Source: JAUSIK01 sp964547875 | Lineage (GTDB): Archaea; Nanobdellota; Nanobdellia; Pacearchaeales; GW2011-AR1 | Assembly (NCBI GenBank): GCA_964547875.1 | Contig: CAZJPE010000001.1 | Span: forward strand, 124,001-188,000 | Direction: 5' to 3' | DNA: 64,000 bases | Shown here: piece after piece, positions 17,090 to 24,385 of the stretch | How the letters are laid out: the number at the start of each line of letters is the position of its first letter | Numbering within the stretch: position 1 is the first letter of the stretch | Notes under the pieces: generated by a model | Told to the model about the DNA's origin: nothing | The model's database searches: none | The model's input: the letters and a program-made list of their open reading frames with translations, nothing else | Program-made: the position numbers and the translations under genes

Positions 17090-17862
17090 GAAGAATCTTA
17101 AAAGAAGCAAAAATAACAAAAACAAAGTTAGGAAATAGTGGTCAAACTTTTTTAGTAAAATATAGGAATAAGAAATATATTTTAAGGAAATGCGATAATA
17201 AGAATGAAGCTGATTTTTATATAAAAATCTACAAGAAATTAAAAAGATATGGCTTTTTACCTAAGATATTAGGGAAAAATAAAGAAAATATACTATTTGA
17301 ATTTATTGAGGGGAGAAATTGCAGAAAAAATGATAGCCCAGAAGTAATCTATCAAGTTGGAAAAATTTGCGCTTATATAAATAAAATTGGATTCAGAAAA
17401 TTTGATATAGATAAAAAGGCATTTTATAATTTAGGAACATTATTAGATAAAAGAATTATAGACAAAGAAAAATTTAAAGAGATAAGAGAGTTCTATAATA
17501 GATTAAAGGCAAAGATAAAACCAAAAGCAGCCGTAGACCCTAATGATGTTTATCCAGAAAATTTTAGAATAAGAAGCGGAAAGGTTTATTTTATAGATAT
17601 AGAAGCAATTAAACCAAGATTAAAAGGACAGGGTATAGCAAAGGCATTTATTAGGTGGTTTAAAACTTCTAAACAAAAAGAAGAGTTTAAAAGAGGCTAT
17701 AATTCAATCTCTTCTATTAAATTTCTTACTGAAGATTACTTAAGATTTTGTTATCTAAATTTTTTACTTCAAACAATAGGGATAAAATTAAGAGAAGGAA
17801 GAGATTTTAATAAAGAAGATTTAAAGAGAATTGATCTTTTACTAAAAGAGAAACTAGAATGA
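17086..17862 (+). CDS. Aminoglycoside-phosphotransferase-fold small-molecule kinase
   Basis: 258 residues. The N-lobe has GNSGQTFLVKYRNKKYILRK with the ATP-binding Lys; the hinge is ILFEFIEGRN; the catalytic loop is reduced to DPNDVYPENFRI (Asp and Asn in place) and the metal-binding Asp is in KVYFIDIEAIKP. This is the APH/choline-kinase fold. It overlaps the genes on both sides by four bases: the winged-helix-like gene before and rpe after. Linked to a ribulose-phosphate 3-epimerase, a pentose or related alcohol is a reasonable substrate guess, but nothing in the sequence fixes it. Confidence 0.65.
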   Translation: MRRILKEAKITKTKLGNSGQTFLVKYRNKKYILRKCDNKNEADFYIKIYKKLKRYGFLPKILGKNKENILFEFIEGRNCRKNDSPEVIYQVGKICAYINKIGFRKFDIDKKAFYNLGTLLDKRIIDKEKFKEIREFYNRLKAKIKPKAAVDPNDVYPENFRIRSGKVYFIDIEAIKPRLKGQGIAKAFIRWFKTSKQKEEFKRGYNSISSIKFLTEDYLRFCYLNFLLQTIGIKLREGRDFNKEDLKRIDLLLKEKLE

Positions 17863-18512
17863 AAATAATACCAACAATCTTCGCGCACAATAAAAGGGAA
17901 TTTGATTTACGATTTAAGAAATTGATTAGATTAGGAAGAGATTTACAGATTGATTTCATGGATGGGAGATTTGTTAAATCTCATGGAATAAAAATTAATG
18001 ATATTCCTAATTTAAGCAAGTATAAAAGAAAATTTGAGGCGCATTTAATGGTTAAAAATCCAGGAAGATATATTTTGCCATTAAGAAAAAAAGGATTTAA
18101 TAAAATAATATTTCATTACGAGGCTTTGAAAAATAATGTGGAGATTTCAGAATTGATTAAAAGAATAAAAGACGCTGGAATGGAAGCGTGGATTGCTATT
18201 AATCCTCAAACACAAATAAATGATATTCTTGTATTTTTAAATCAAATAGATGGTGTTTTACTAATGGGGGTTTATCCAGGAAAAGAGCATCAGGAATTTA
18301 TTCCCAGTATTTACAATAAAATAAAGATATTAAGAAATATTGACAAGAAAATTAAGATTCAAGTTGATGGGGGAGTTAATTTGATTAATATTGGGAAATT
18401 GAGGGGCTTGGGCGTTAATTATGTTAATTCTGGGAGTTTTATTTCTGATGCTGAAGAGCCAAAGAAAGTCTTGAAAGAATTGGGAGAGCAAGAGCTTACT
18501 ATAGATATATAA
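17859..18512 (+). CDS. rpe: Ribulose-phosphate 3-epimerase family protein
   Basis: 217 residues in a TIM barrel. QIDFMDGRFV (metal Asp), FEAHLMVKNP (metal His), GVLLMGVYPGKEHQEF and IQVDGGVNLINIG follow the Rpe signatures in order. It interconverts ribulose- and xylulose-5-phosphate. The usual HMD-type first metal site is less clear and MxVxPGxxGQ reads MGVYPGKEHQ, so a related pentose phosphate is possible. Last gene of the kinase operon; with rpiB and transketolase it completes most of the non-oxidative pentose phosphate route. Confidence 0.8.
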   Translation: MKIIPTIFAHNKREFDLRFKKLIRLGRDLQIDFMDGRFVKSHGIKINDIPNLSKYKRKFEAHLMVKNPGRYILPLRKKGFNKIIFHYEALKNNVEISELIKRIKDAGMEAWIAINPQTQINDILVFLNQIDGVLLMGVYPGKEHQEFIPSIYNKIKILRNIDKKIKIQVDGGVNLINIGKLRGLGVNYVNSGSFISDAEEPKKVLKELGEQELTIDI

Positions 18513-18543
18513 ATTTCAGATGCTTATGTATTATGAGGCTAAT

Positions 18544-18705
18544 ATGGCAAAAACAAGAGAAAAACAGCAGAAAATTGTGATTTATAGCGATAAGTATGAA
18601 TCTGAAGAACCAATTGTAAGAGTAGTTAAAAACCGCTTCTTGACTGCCGGAGGAATTGTGGAAGAGATTATAATAAAAAAGCAGAGGATTATAAGGACTT
18701 CTTAA
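18544..18705 (+). CDS. Small basic hypothetical protein, 53 aa
   Basis: From the ATG at 18544 (MAKTREKQQKIVIYSDKYES) it gives 53 residues with one likely beta hairpin (EEPIVRVVKNRFLTAGGIVEEIIIKKQRI). An earlier ATG at 18520 adds eight residues. It ends exactly where the converging pgl gene ends. No family recognised. Confidence 0.4.
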   Translation: MAKTREKQQKIVIYSDKYESEEPIVRVVKNRFLTAGGIVEEIIIKKQRIIRTS

Positions 18706-19398
18706 TTACTTCAAATCTGTAAAAACGTGCGAATCTTCAATATTATTGACTAATTTCGCAGGGCAGTCTATCAATGATAGATTCCTGCTGGTAAAATTTT
18801 TGTAAGCCTGCCTTTTTCCTTCACCAAAGAATAATAATAGCGCTGTTTTTGATTTTGATAAAAGCTTTCGCGAGGCAGATACTCTTCTCGGGGGAGCTTT
18901 TGGGGCGCTTTTTGTTATGAGGAAAAATTCTTCCTCGCTTTTTATTGTTTCATGATTTGGGAATAAAGAGCCGACATGGCCGTCTTCTCCAGAGCTTAAA
19001 AGTATTATATCAAAATTATGCGAGATTTCCCTTAGTTCATTTTTATACGCTTCAACGCCATTTTTATCCGGCTGATTAAAATAAATGTATGGATGGATAT
19101 TTTTATTTGGCAATAATTTTTGCTTTGTTAGATACTCCAAGAATAAATCATAAGCCTGCTTGAAATTGCTTTCTGGATTGTCTAAGGGGACTAATTTTTC
19201 ATCCAGCATGAAGACATGGACTTTATTCCAGGGAATATTCTGCTTTTTTAGCAAGCCCAGGATTCCCTGAATAGAGGTCCCTCCTGGAATGCCCAGGACG
19301 ACTTGTTCTTGCTCTTTCAAATGTTCTCTAATTTTTTTCTCTATTAGTGTTGCTGCTCTTATTTCAAGCTCTTTTCTTTTGTGCCTTATTGTTTTCAT
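18706..19398 (-). CDS. pgl: 6-phosphogluconolactonase
   Basis: 230 residues. GIPGGTSIQGIL (near residue 37), VHVFMLDEKLVP (near 61) and LSSGEDGHVGSLFPNHETI (near 136) are the three signatures of the Pgl/DevB group; DGH-SLFP separates it from glucosamine-6-phosphate deaminase (NGHIAFNEP). It opens 6-phosphogluconolactone in the oxidative pentose phosphate route. No glucose-6-phosphate dehydrogenase or 6-phosphogluconate dehydrogenase is in the window. Last gene of the vapBC-pgk-msrB operon. Confidence 0.8.
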   Translation of the reverse strand: MKTIRHKRKELEIRAATLIEKKIREHLKEQEQVVLGIPGGTSIQGILGLLKKQNIPWNKVHVFMLDEKLVPLDNPESNFKQAYDLFLEYLTKQKLLPNKNIHPYIYFNQPDKNGVEAYKNELREISHNFDIILLSSGEDGHVGSLFPNHETIKSEEEFFLITKSAPKAPPRRVSASRKLLSKSKTALLLFFGEGKRQAYKNFTSRNLSLIDCPAKLVNNIEDSHVFTDLK

Positions 19399-19646
19399 TC
19401 TGTTTTATATGCTCTTTTTAATATTGTTTTTGTAAAATCCTGCCTCTCAAAAATCTTGCCCTCATTATATAGGCTATCAAAAGTTGTTTGCATATCCCTC
19501 CAACTAACACTATATGGAAGTCTCTCTCTGGCTTGAGCTAATAAAATATAAGGATACTGCCCAGTTTGTGGAATTAATTCTAATATGGTTTCCCTTAATC
19601 TTGTCATTTTCGTTACTTGTTTATCTATTGATTCTTCTATTGTCAT
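19395..19646 (-). CDS. Hypothetical small protein, 83 aa
   Basis: Helical protein with ESIDKQVTKMTRLRETILELIP at the start and YSVSWRDMQTTFDSLYNEGKIFER, which has the look of a small winged helix. It overlaps msrB before it and pgl after it by four bases each, so it is certainly expressed with them. No family recognised. Confidence 0.5.
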   Translation of the reverse strand: MTIEESIDKQVTKMTRLRETILELIPQTGQYPYILLAQARERLPYSVSWRDMQTTFDSLYNEGKIFERQDFTKTILKRAYKTE

Positions 19647-20047
19647 TTTGTTTTTTTGGATTTTTTGAAATTTAATGCTGCTGAATTAACGCAGTACCTT
19701 AAGCTTGTTGGCTTTGGGCCGTCATTAAAAACATGGCCTAAATGGCTGCCGCATTTTTTGCATATTATCTCTGTCCTTTTCATGAATAAAGAATCATCCC
19801 CTCTTTCTATAATAGAATTCTTTGATTCAGGAGCGTAAAAACTTGGCCAGCCAGTTCCAGAATAAAATCTTGTCTTAGAAGAGAATAATTTTGCCCCGCA
19901 AGCAGAGCACATATACATTCCTGTATCTTTATTGTGCAAAAGCTTTCCTGTAAAAGGCAGCTCTGTACTCTTCTTTCTCAAAACTCTAAATTGTTCTGGC
20001 GTTAATTTCTTCTTCCATTCCCCTTCTGTCTTAGGCATCTTTTTCAT
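19643..20047 (-). CDS. msrB: Peptide methionine-(R)-sulfoxide reductase
   Basis: 134 residues. Two CxxC pairs for structural zinc (Cys47/50 in YMCSACGAKLF and Cys96/99 in IICKKCGSHLGHVFNDG), the SGTGWPSF substrate loop (near residue 63) and the catalytic Cys119 in LRYCVNSAALNF are all present. It repairs methionine-R-sulfoxide in proteins using thioredoxin-like reductants. Overlaps pgk and the 83-residue gene by four bases, so oxidative repair is tied to glycolysis here. Confidence 0.95.
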   Translation of the reverse strand: MKKMPKTEGEWKKKLTPEQFRVLRKKSTELPFTGKLLHNKDTGMYMCSACGAKLFSSKTRFYSGTGWPSFYAPESKNSIIERGDDSLFMKRTEIICKKCGSHLGHVFNDGPKPTSLRYCVNSAALNFKKSKKTK

Positions 20048-21243
20048 TTTTTACTTTTCTCCAGCGCAACTATCCCAGACAATTTCTCTCCGCTTATATA
20101 TTTTATTAGAGCCCCGCCAGATAAACTATTGTAAGAAAACTTATTTGGAATTTTATATCTTTTTATTGTTGCTGTTAAATGCCCGCCCCCTATAACGCTG
20201 AAGATTTTCTTCTTAGAAGTTAATTCAGATATATACTGCAATATCTTTCTTGTGCCGTAGCTAAATTCATCCATCTCAGAAAATCCAAGCGGACCTTTCA
20301 TAAAAATATAATCGGCTTGAGCAATATATTTTCTAAATAATTCTATTGTTTTTTCATCAACATCGTATATTTTATAGCTATAAGGCATATTTCCTAAAGA
20401 AGCATTAATTCTCTTTCCCTTTTCACCAAATAATCCAAAATCAACTGGCAAAATAATTTGTTCTTTATATTTAGAATATATTTTCTTTAATTCAGGTATA
20501 AAAGAGAAATAATTATTTTGTTTTAGCCATTCTGATTCATATCCCAAATCATACCCTTCAATGATCAAGAATAGATTAGCCAAGATGCCAGCACAAAGCA
20601 TCTTGCTCTTTTTATCTTTCAAAAATTCAAATAAAGGAAAATAATCTTCAACCTTTGACCCTCCAATAATAAATATCTTAATCTTTCCACTAGAACTCTC
20701 AAATTTCTTTAAAGCATTTAATTCTTCTTCAAATTCAATCCCAATAGAGCTAGGCAAATATTGCGGAGGAAAAATAATGCTTCCCTGTTCTCTATGCGAT
20801 ACAGAAAATGCCTCATTTACATAAAAATCAAATAAATTGCAGAATTCTTTGTATCTATTATCTTCCATGTCAATATCAGTTTCATCGTTATATTCTCTAA
20901 CGTTCTTCAAAATTATCACTTTGCCAATGTTAAGATTATTTATCTTATCTTGAGCAATTTCTCCAAATAAATCATTAACATATTCCACATTCTTTCCAAT
21001 ATATTTGCTTAATATTTTTGCATGTTGTTCCAATGAAGTAAAATCTCTATCTCCCTTTCTTCCCTGATGCGCAATTACCACAATTTTTGCGTCTTTATCA
21101 ATTAAATATTTTATAGTTCTTGCAGATGCCTCGAATCTTGGATTATCAATAATTTTATCATTAACAATAGGACTATTGACGTCTATTCTTAATAAAACTC
21201 TTTTATTCTTTACGTTTGTCTCTTTGAGTGTGCGAAGTTTCAT
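20044..21243 (-). CDS. pgk: Phosphoglycerate kinase
   Basis: 399 residues, usual length. RIDVNSPIVNDKIIDNPRFEAS, VIAHQGRKGD, YVNEAFSVSHREQGS, FIIGGSKVEDYFPL, FMKGPLGFSE and FSVIGGGHLTATIKRY cover the substrate, hinge and nucleotide motifs. It makes ATP from 1,3-bisphosphoglycerate, one step after GAPDH (22383). Starts inside the stop codon of the vapC gene (four-base overlap) and is followed by msrB with the same overlap. Confidence 0.95.
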   Translation of the reverse strand: MKLRTLKETNVKNKRVLLRIDVNSPIVNDKIIDNPRFEASARTIKYLIDKDAKIVVIAHQGRKGDRDFTSLEQHAKILSKYIGKNVEYVNDLFGEIAQDKINNLNIGKVIILKNVREYNDETDIDMEDNRYKEFCNLFDFYVNEAFSVSHREQGSIIFPPQYLPSSIGIEFEEELNALKKFESSSGKIKIFIIGGSKVEDYFPLFEFLKDKKSKMLCAGILANLFLIIEGYDLGYESEWLKQNNYFSFIPELKKIYSKYKEQIILPVDFGLFGEKGKRINASLGNMPYSYKIYDVDEKTIELFRKYIAQADYIFMKGPLGFSEMDEFSYGTRKILQYISELTSKKKIFSVIGGGHLTATIKRYKIPNKFSYNSLSGGALIKYISGEKLSGIVALEKSKK

Positions 21244-21638
21244 AGTGCAACTGCTGACGGGAATTTCCTAAGCTTTTCATCAGCAGTAATAAGAGGACAA
21301 CCATGCAATTGTGCAATAGCAGCATATATTGAGTCATAAATAGTTAAGCCATATTCTAATGATATATTAATTGCCTTGCATAAAATAAATTCATTTGTTC
21401 TTTCAACATGTAATTGAATTTCAAATAATATTTTACTTGCGCTTTCTAATAATTTTTTATCTGCATTCTTATATCTTAATGCGTTTAGCACTTCTAAGAA
21501 TAATACTTCTGGGACAATTATTAATGTTTCTTCCCCAATATGGTCATCTCTAATAGATAACGCCTCTTTCGTGCCATCTTCATTAAGAAACCATTTCGCA
21601 GCAATAGAAGCATCAATTACTTTCTTTTGTCTCTCCAT
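21240..21638 (-). CDS. VapC-type PIN toxin
   Basis: 132 residues. VIDASIAAKWFL (Asp9), PEVLFLEVLNAL (Glu near 49), YGLTIYDSIYAAIA (Asp near 101) and PLITADEKL (Asp near 118) give the four acids of a PIN ribonuclease of usual VapC length. Such toxins cut tRNA or rRNA. It overlaps its antitoxin gene by 22 bases and the pgk gene by four bases, so toxin and glycolytic enzyme are translated from one message. Confidence 0.85.
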   Translation of the reverse strand: MERQKKVIDASIAAKWFLNEDGTKEALSIRDDHIGEETLIIVPEVLFLEVLNALRYKNADKKLLESASKILFEIQLHVERTNEFILCKAINISLEYGLTIYDSIYAAIAQLHGCPLITADEKLRKFPSAVAL

Positions 21639-21868
21639 CGTCTTATTATCTTAGTTACAGCCTCTCCTTTATCAAATATCTTTTTCTCTCTTAATTTATC
21701 CATGCTTTTAGCTGCTTGTAATGCCCTATCCCTGTCTATTACCTCTAACTGCCTTAATCTTTCAGCAAGTGTCTTTCTTAAAACAGCGCTCCAGTTAATC
21801 TCATCATGCATTTTCATCATTGAATGAATTCTTTTATCAACCCTAAGTGATATTGTTGCATCTGTCAT
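21617..21868 (-). CDS. VapB-type antitoxin
   Basis: 83 residues. DATISLRVDKRIHSMMKMHDEINWSAVLRKTLAERLRQL is a ribbon-helix-helix DNA-binding segment, followed by a charged C-terminal arm that would fill the VapC active site. A perfect 14-base palindrome lies eight bases upstream of its start, the likely autoregulatory site. First gene of the operon that runs through vapC, pgk, msrB and pgl. Confidence 0.8.
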   Translation of the reverse strand: MTDATISLRVDKRIHSMMKMHDEINWSAVLRKTLAERLRQLEVIDRDRALQAAKSMDKLREKKIFDKGEAVTKIIRRWRDKRK

Positions 21869-21875
21869 ATATTTG

Positions 21876-21889
21876 TATTACATGTAATA
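21876..21889 (-). promoter_or_regulatory. 14-base palindrome, probable VapB operator
   Basis: TATTACATGTAATA is a perfect palindrome between the vapB ATG (21868) and a TATA-like TTTAAATATA stretch on the minus strand. A site here would block transcription of the whole vapBC-pgk-msrB-pgl operon. Confidence 0.55.
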
Positions 21890-21948
21890 TATTTAAATCT
21901 TGCTATATTAATATAATGCAACTTTTTAGTAGTTATAAGACAGAAAGA

Positions 21949-21957
21949 TTTATATAA
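21949..21957 (+). promoter_or_regulatory. TATA element before the 21978 gene
   Basis: TTTATATAA is centred 25 bases before the ATG at 21978. Confidence 0.5.
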
Positions 21958-21977
21958 CATAGAAAAGAAAGAACCTA

Positions 21978-22382
21978 ATGGAAACTGAAAAGAAAAATGA
22001 GTATGGAAGTATTGACGAAAGACAGAGTGAAGCTTATGAAAGACTTTTAGATAGTTATTTTAATAAAATAAAAGAAAGATGTATGAAAGGAAATAATAAA
22101 ACCAGAATTTATTTTATTGGAAGGTTAGAGGAAATAACAACAGAGGAAATTCCAACGGTGGAGAGGAAATACCTCTTTGATTATAATAAAGCAAGAGAGA
22201 TAAGATTAAAGAAGGGACTAAGTTTAAGAGGATTAGCCAAGAGTATAAAGATGCCCTTACAGTCCCTTGTATCATACGAAAAAGGAGCTTATGCACCACG
22301 TTCAACAAAAGGAAAGGGTGGGAGAAGATATTTAGAATGGTTAAAGGACCAAGGATATGAACCTTTTAATTTAGAAGAATAA
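21978..22382 (+). CDS. XRE-like helix-turn-helix protein, 134 aa
   Basis: The second half, YNKAREIRLKKGLSLRGLAKSIKMPLQSLVSYEKGAYAPRS (residues ~70-110), is a Cro/C1-type helix-turn-helix. The first half is charged and helical and of unknown role. The end ..RRYLEWLKDQGYEPFNLEE is acidic. Probable transcription regulator; it converges tightly on gap, whose stop follows at once. Confidence 0.6.
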   Translation: METEKKNEYGSIDERQSEAYERLLDSYFNKIKERCMKGNNKTRIYFIGRLEEITTEEIPTVERKYLFDYNKAREIRLKKGLSLRGLAKSIKMPLQSLVSYEKGAYAPRSTKGKGGRRYLEWLKDQGYEPFNLEE

Positions 22383-23375
22383 TTATTTTCCAAGAATCAA
22401 TTTAGCAACGTCAACTAACCTATTAGAATAGCCCCATTCATTATCATACCAGCCTGCGACGCTTATCAAATCATCTATAACGTAAGTAAAATTCCCATCA
22501 AAGATGCAGGAATTTGGATTATGGATTATATCAGAAGAAACAATCGGCTCTTCTGTATATTCCAAGACGCTTTTCATTTCAGAGGCTTTTTTTCTGAAAA
22601 GAGAGTTTATTTCTTTTGCGCTTGTCTTTTTTTCTATCTTCAGAAATATGCTTGCGAAGGAGCCGTTAACTACTGGAACGCGGAGGGCATATCCGTATAA
22701 TTTTCCTTTTAATTCTGGTATTGTTTCAACTACAGCTGTTGCAGCGCCTGTTGTGCTTGGAACTATATCAATTGCAGCTGCCCTTCCCCTGCGAACATCT
22801 TTCTTGTCAACGCCGTCAATTAATCTTTGAGTTGAAGTATAAGCGTGAGTTGTGACAAAATGCCCTGATTTTATCTTAAATGCGTCATTTATTATTTTTA
22901 CAATAAGCGCGATGCAGTTTGTCGTGCAGCTTCCTGCTGATATTATTTTATGCTCTTTTTTCAGCGTGCTATTATTTACATTGTAAACAATTGTAACATC
23001 GTGGTCTTTTGCAGGAGCTGATATGAGGACTTTCTTTGCGCCTGCTTTCAAGTGCTTTGCCGCGCCTTCTCGTTCTGTGAAATGTCCTGTGCATTCAACT
23101 ACTAAGTCTATATTCTCTTTTTTCCATGGAAGTTTTTCAGGCTCTAACTCATTGAAAACTTTTATTTTCTTATTTCCAAAGATTAAATTTTTTCCATCGT
23201 GAGAGATTTTCTCTTGGGGAGAGGGATGGACAGAATCGTATTTTAATGAGTATACTATGAAATCCAAGTCGCCTGTGTGATTTATAAAAAAATTCCAATT
23301 AACTTTTTGCTCCATTGCTGCCAAAAAGAACTGCTTGCCTATCCTGCCAAAGCCGTTTATTGCTATGTTCACCAT
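22383..23375 (-). CDS. gap: Glyceraldehyde-3-phosphate dehydrogenase, bacterial class I type
   Basis: 330 residues. NGFGRIGKQFF binds the cofactor, SAGSCTTNC holds the nucleophile Cys150, and FVTTHAYTSTQ has His177; WYDNEWGYSNRLVD ends the protein. This is the phosphorylating bacterial/eukaryotic class, not the archaeal class II enzyme. The segment after the second strand reads FINHTGD where NAD-specific enzymes have VNDLTD: the Asp that holds the NAD ribose is replaced by His, so cofactor preference may be shifted. It makes 1,3-bisphosphoglycerate for pgk (20044). Confidence 0.9.
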   Translation of the reverse strand: MVNIAINGFGRIGKQFFLAAMEQKVNWNFFINHTGDLDFIVYSLKYDSVHPSPQEKISHDGKNLIFGNKKIKVFNELEPEKLPWKKENIDLVVECTGHFTEREGAAKHLKAGAKKVLISAPAKDHDVTIVYNVNNSTLKKEHKIISAGSCTTNCIALIVKIINDAFKIKSGHFVTTHAYTSTQRLIDGVDKKDVRRGRAAAIDIVPSTTGAATAVVETIPELKGKLYGYALRVPVVNGSFASIFLKIEKKTSAKEINSLFRKKASEMKSVLEYTEEPIVSSDIIHNPNSCIFDGNFTYVIDDLISVAGWYDNEWGYSNRLVDVAKLILGK

Positions 23376-23459
23376 TTTTTATATTATTTTATATGTTTTA
23401 ATATAGAATAAAAGGTATATAAATTTTGGGAAATTTAATCTATTCAATATCTTAAGTTC

Positions 23460-24335
23460 TTAGAGAGCATTTAAATATAATATAACAATTCCAATTACAA
23501 CTAATATAATGGCAATTGCTTTATTTTTCCATTGTAGGTCTCTTGAAATTTTTATTCCAGCGTAAAAAGCAGCGCTTTCAAAAATAAGCACAAATAAAGG
23601 CTGAGTTGCACTAATTACTGAAACAATAGTAGCTGACAAACCGGACATAGCAAGATATAAGGTAACAATTGCTCCCAAAGTAAGAGCCTCGCTTATAAAA
23701 GTAAACCTTATATTTTTGAATTCTTTTTTAAAACCCTTTCTGATAGATTTATTTAACAATGCAGGCAATATAAAAATCCCCATAACCATGCTATTTATCG
23801 CAGTTCCATGCCATTGAGGAAGCTGGTTTGTAGCGACTTTAATAAAAAATTCAGAAAATGCTATTGTTAAAATAGATATGCCTAAAGACCAAAATGCAAT
23901 ACTCATCTTAAGTTTTTTTAATCTTATACTCATCAATATAATCCCACAAAGAGTAATAAAAACTCCAGAATAACCTAAAATAGAAAGTTTCTCATTAAGA
24001 AATAAATAAGACAAAAACGCAACGATAATAGGATATACATAAATAAGCCCTACAGCATGAGAAACATCATGTTTTGCCAAAATAAAATAATAAAAATAAA
24101 GTTGTATTCCAAACATACTTCCTGCAAGAATTGAAAACCTAAAATCTAATAAAGAATAACTGTTCCAATTCAAAAATAAAGCCAAAATTATGCCAAATAA
24201 AATGTTAGTAATCCCGCTAACAACTGCAAAACCAAATACATGCTTTACTCTTTTCTTAACAATGTATGTATCAATCACGTTCATAAATGCAAAGATGATT
24301 GGGGAAAGAAAAGCAAAAAATAATGGCCAGTTCAT
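23460..24335 (-). CDS. EamA/DMT-family transporter
   Basis: 291 residues with ten hydrophobic segments in two similar halves. VSGITNILFGIILALFL and AVGLIYVYPIIVAFLSYLFLNEKLSILGYSGVFITLCGIILM end the first EamA repeat, and SATIVSVISATQPLFVLIFESAAF belongs to the second. Such carriers export or import small metabolites. It lies on the same strand as transketolase just upstream but with a gap of about 50 bases; a sugar-phosphate link is only a guess. Confidence 0.75.
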   Translation of the reverse strand: MNWPLFFAFLSPIIFAFMNVIDTYIVKKRVKHVFGFAVVSGITNILFGIILALFLNWNSYSLLDFRFSILAGSMFGIQLYFYYFILAKHDVSHAVGLIYVYPIIVAFLSYLFLNEKLSILGYSGVFITLCGIILMSIRLKKLKMSIAFWSLGISILTIAFSEFFIKVATNQLPQWHGTAINSMVMGIFILPALLNKSIRKGFKKEFKNIRFTFISEALTLGAIVTLYLAMSGLSATIVSVISATQPLFVLIFESAAFYAGIKISRDLQWKNKAIAIILVVIGIVILYLNAL

Positions 24336-24385
24336 TTTAACCTCTTAATTGTTCCCTCAACATATTAAAATATAATTAATACTAT

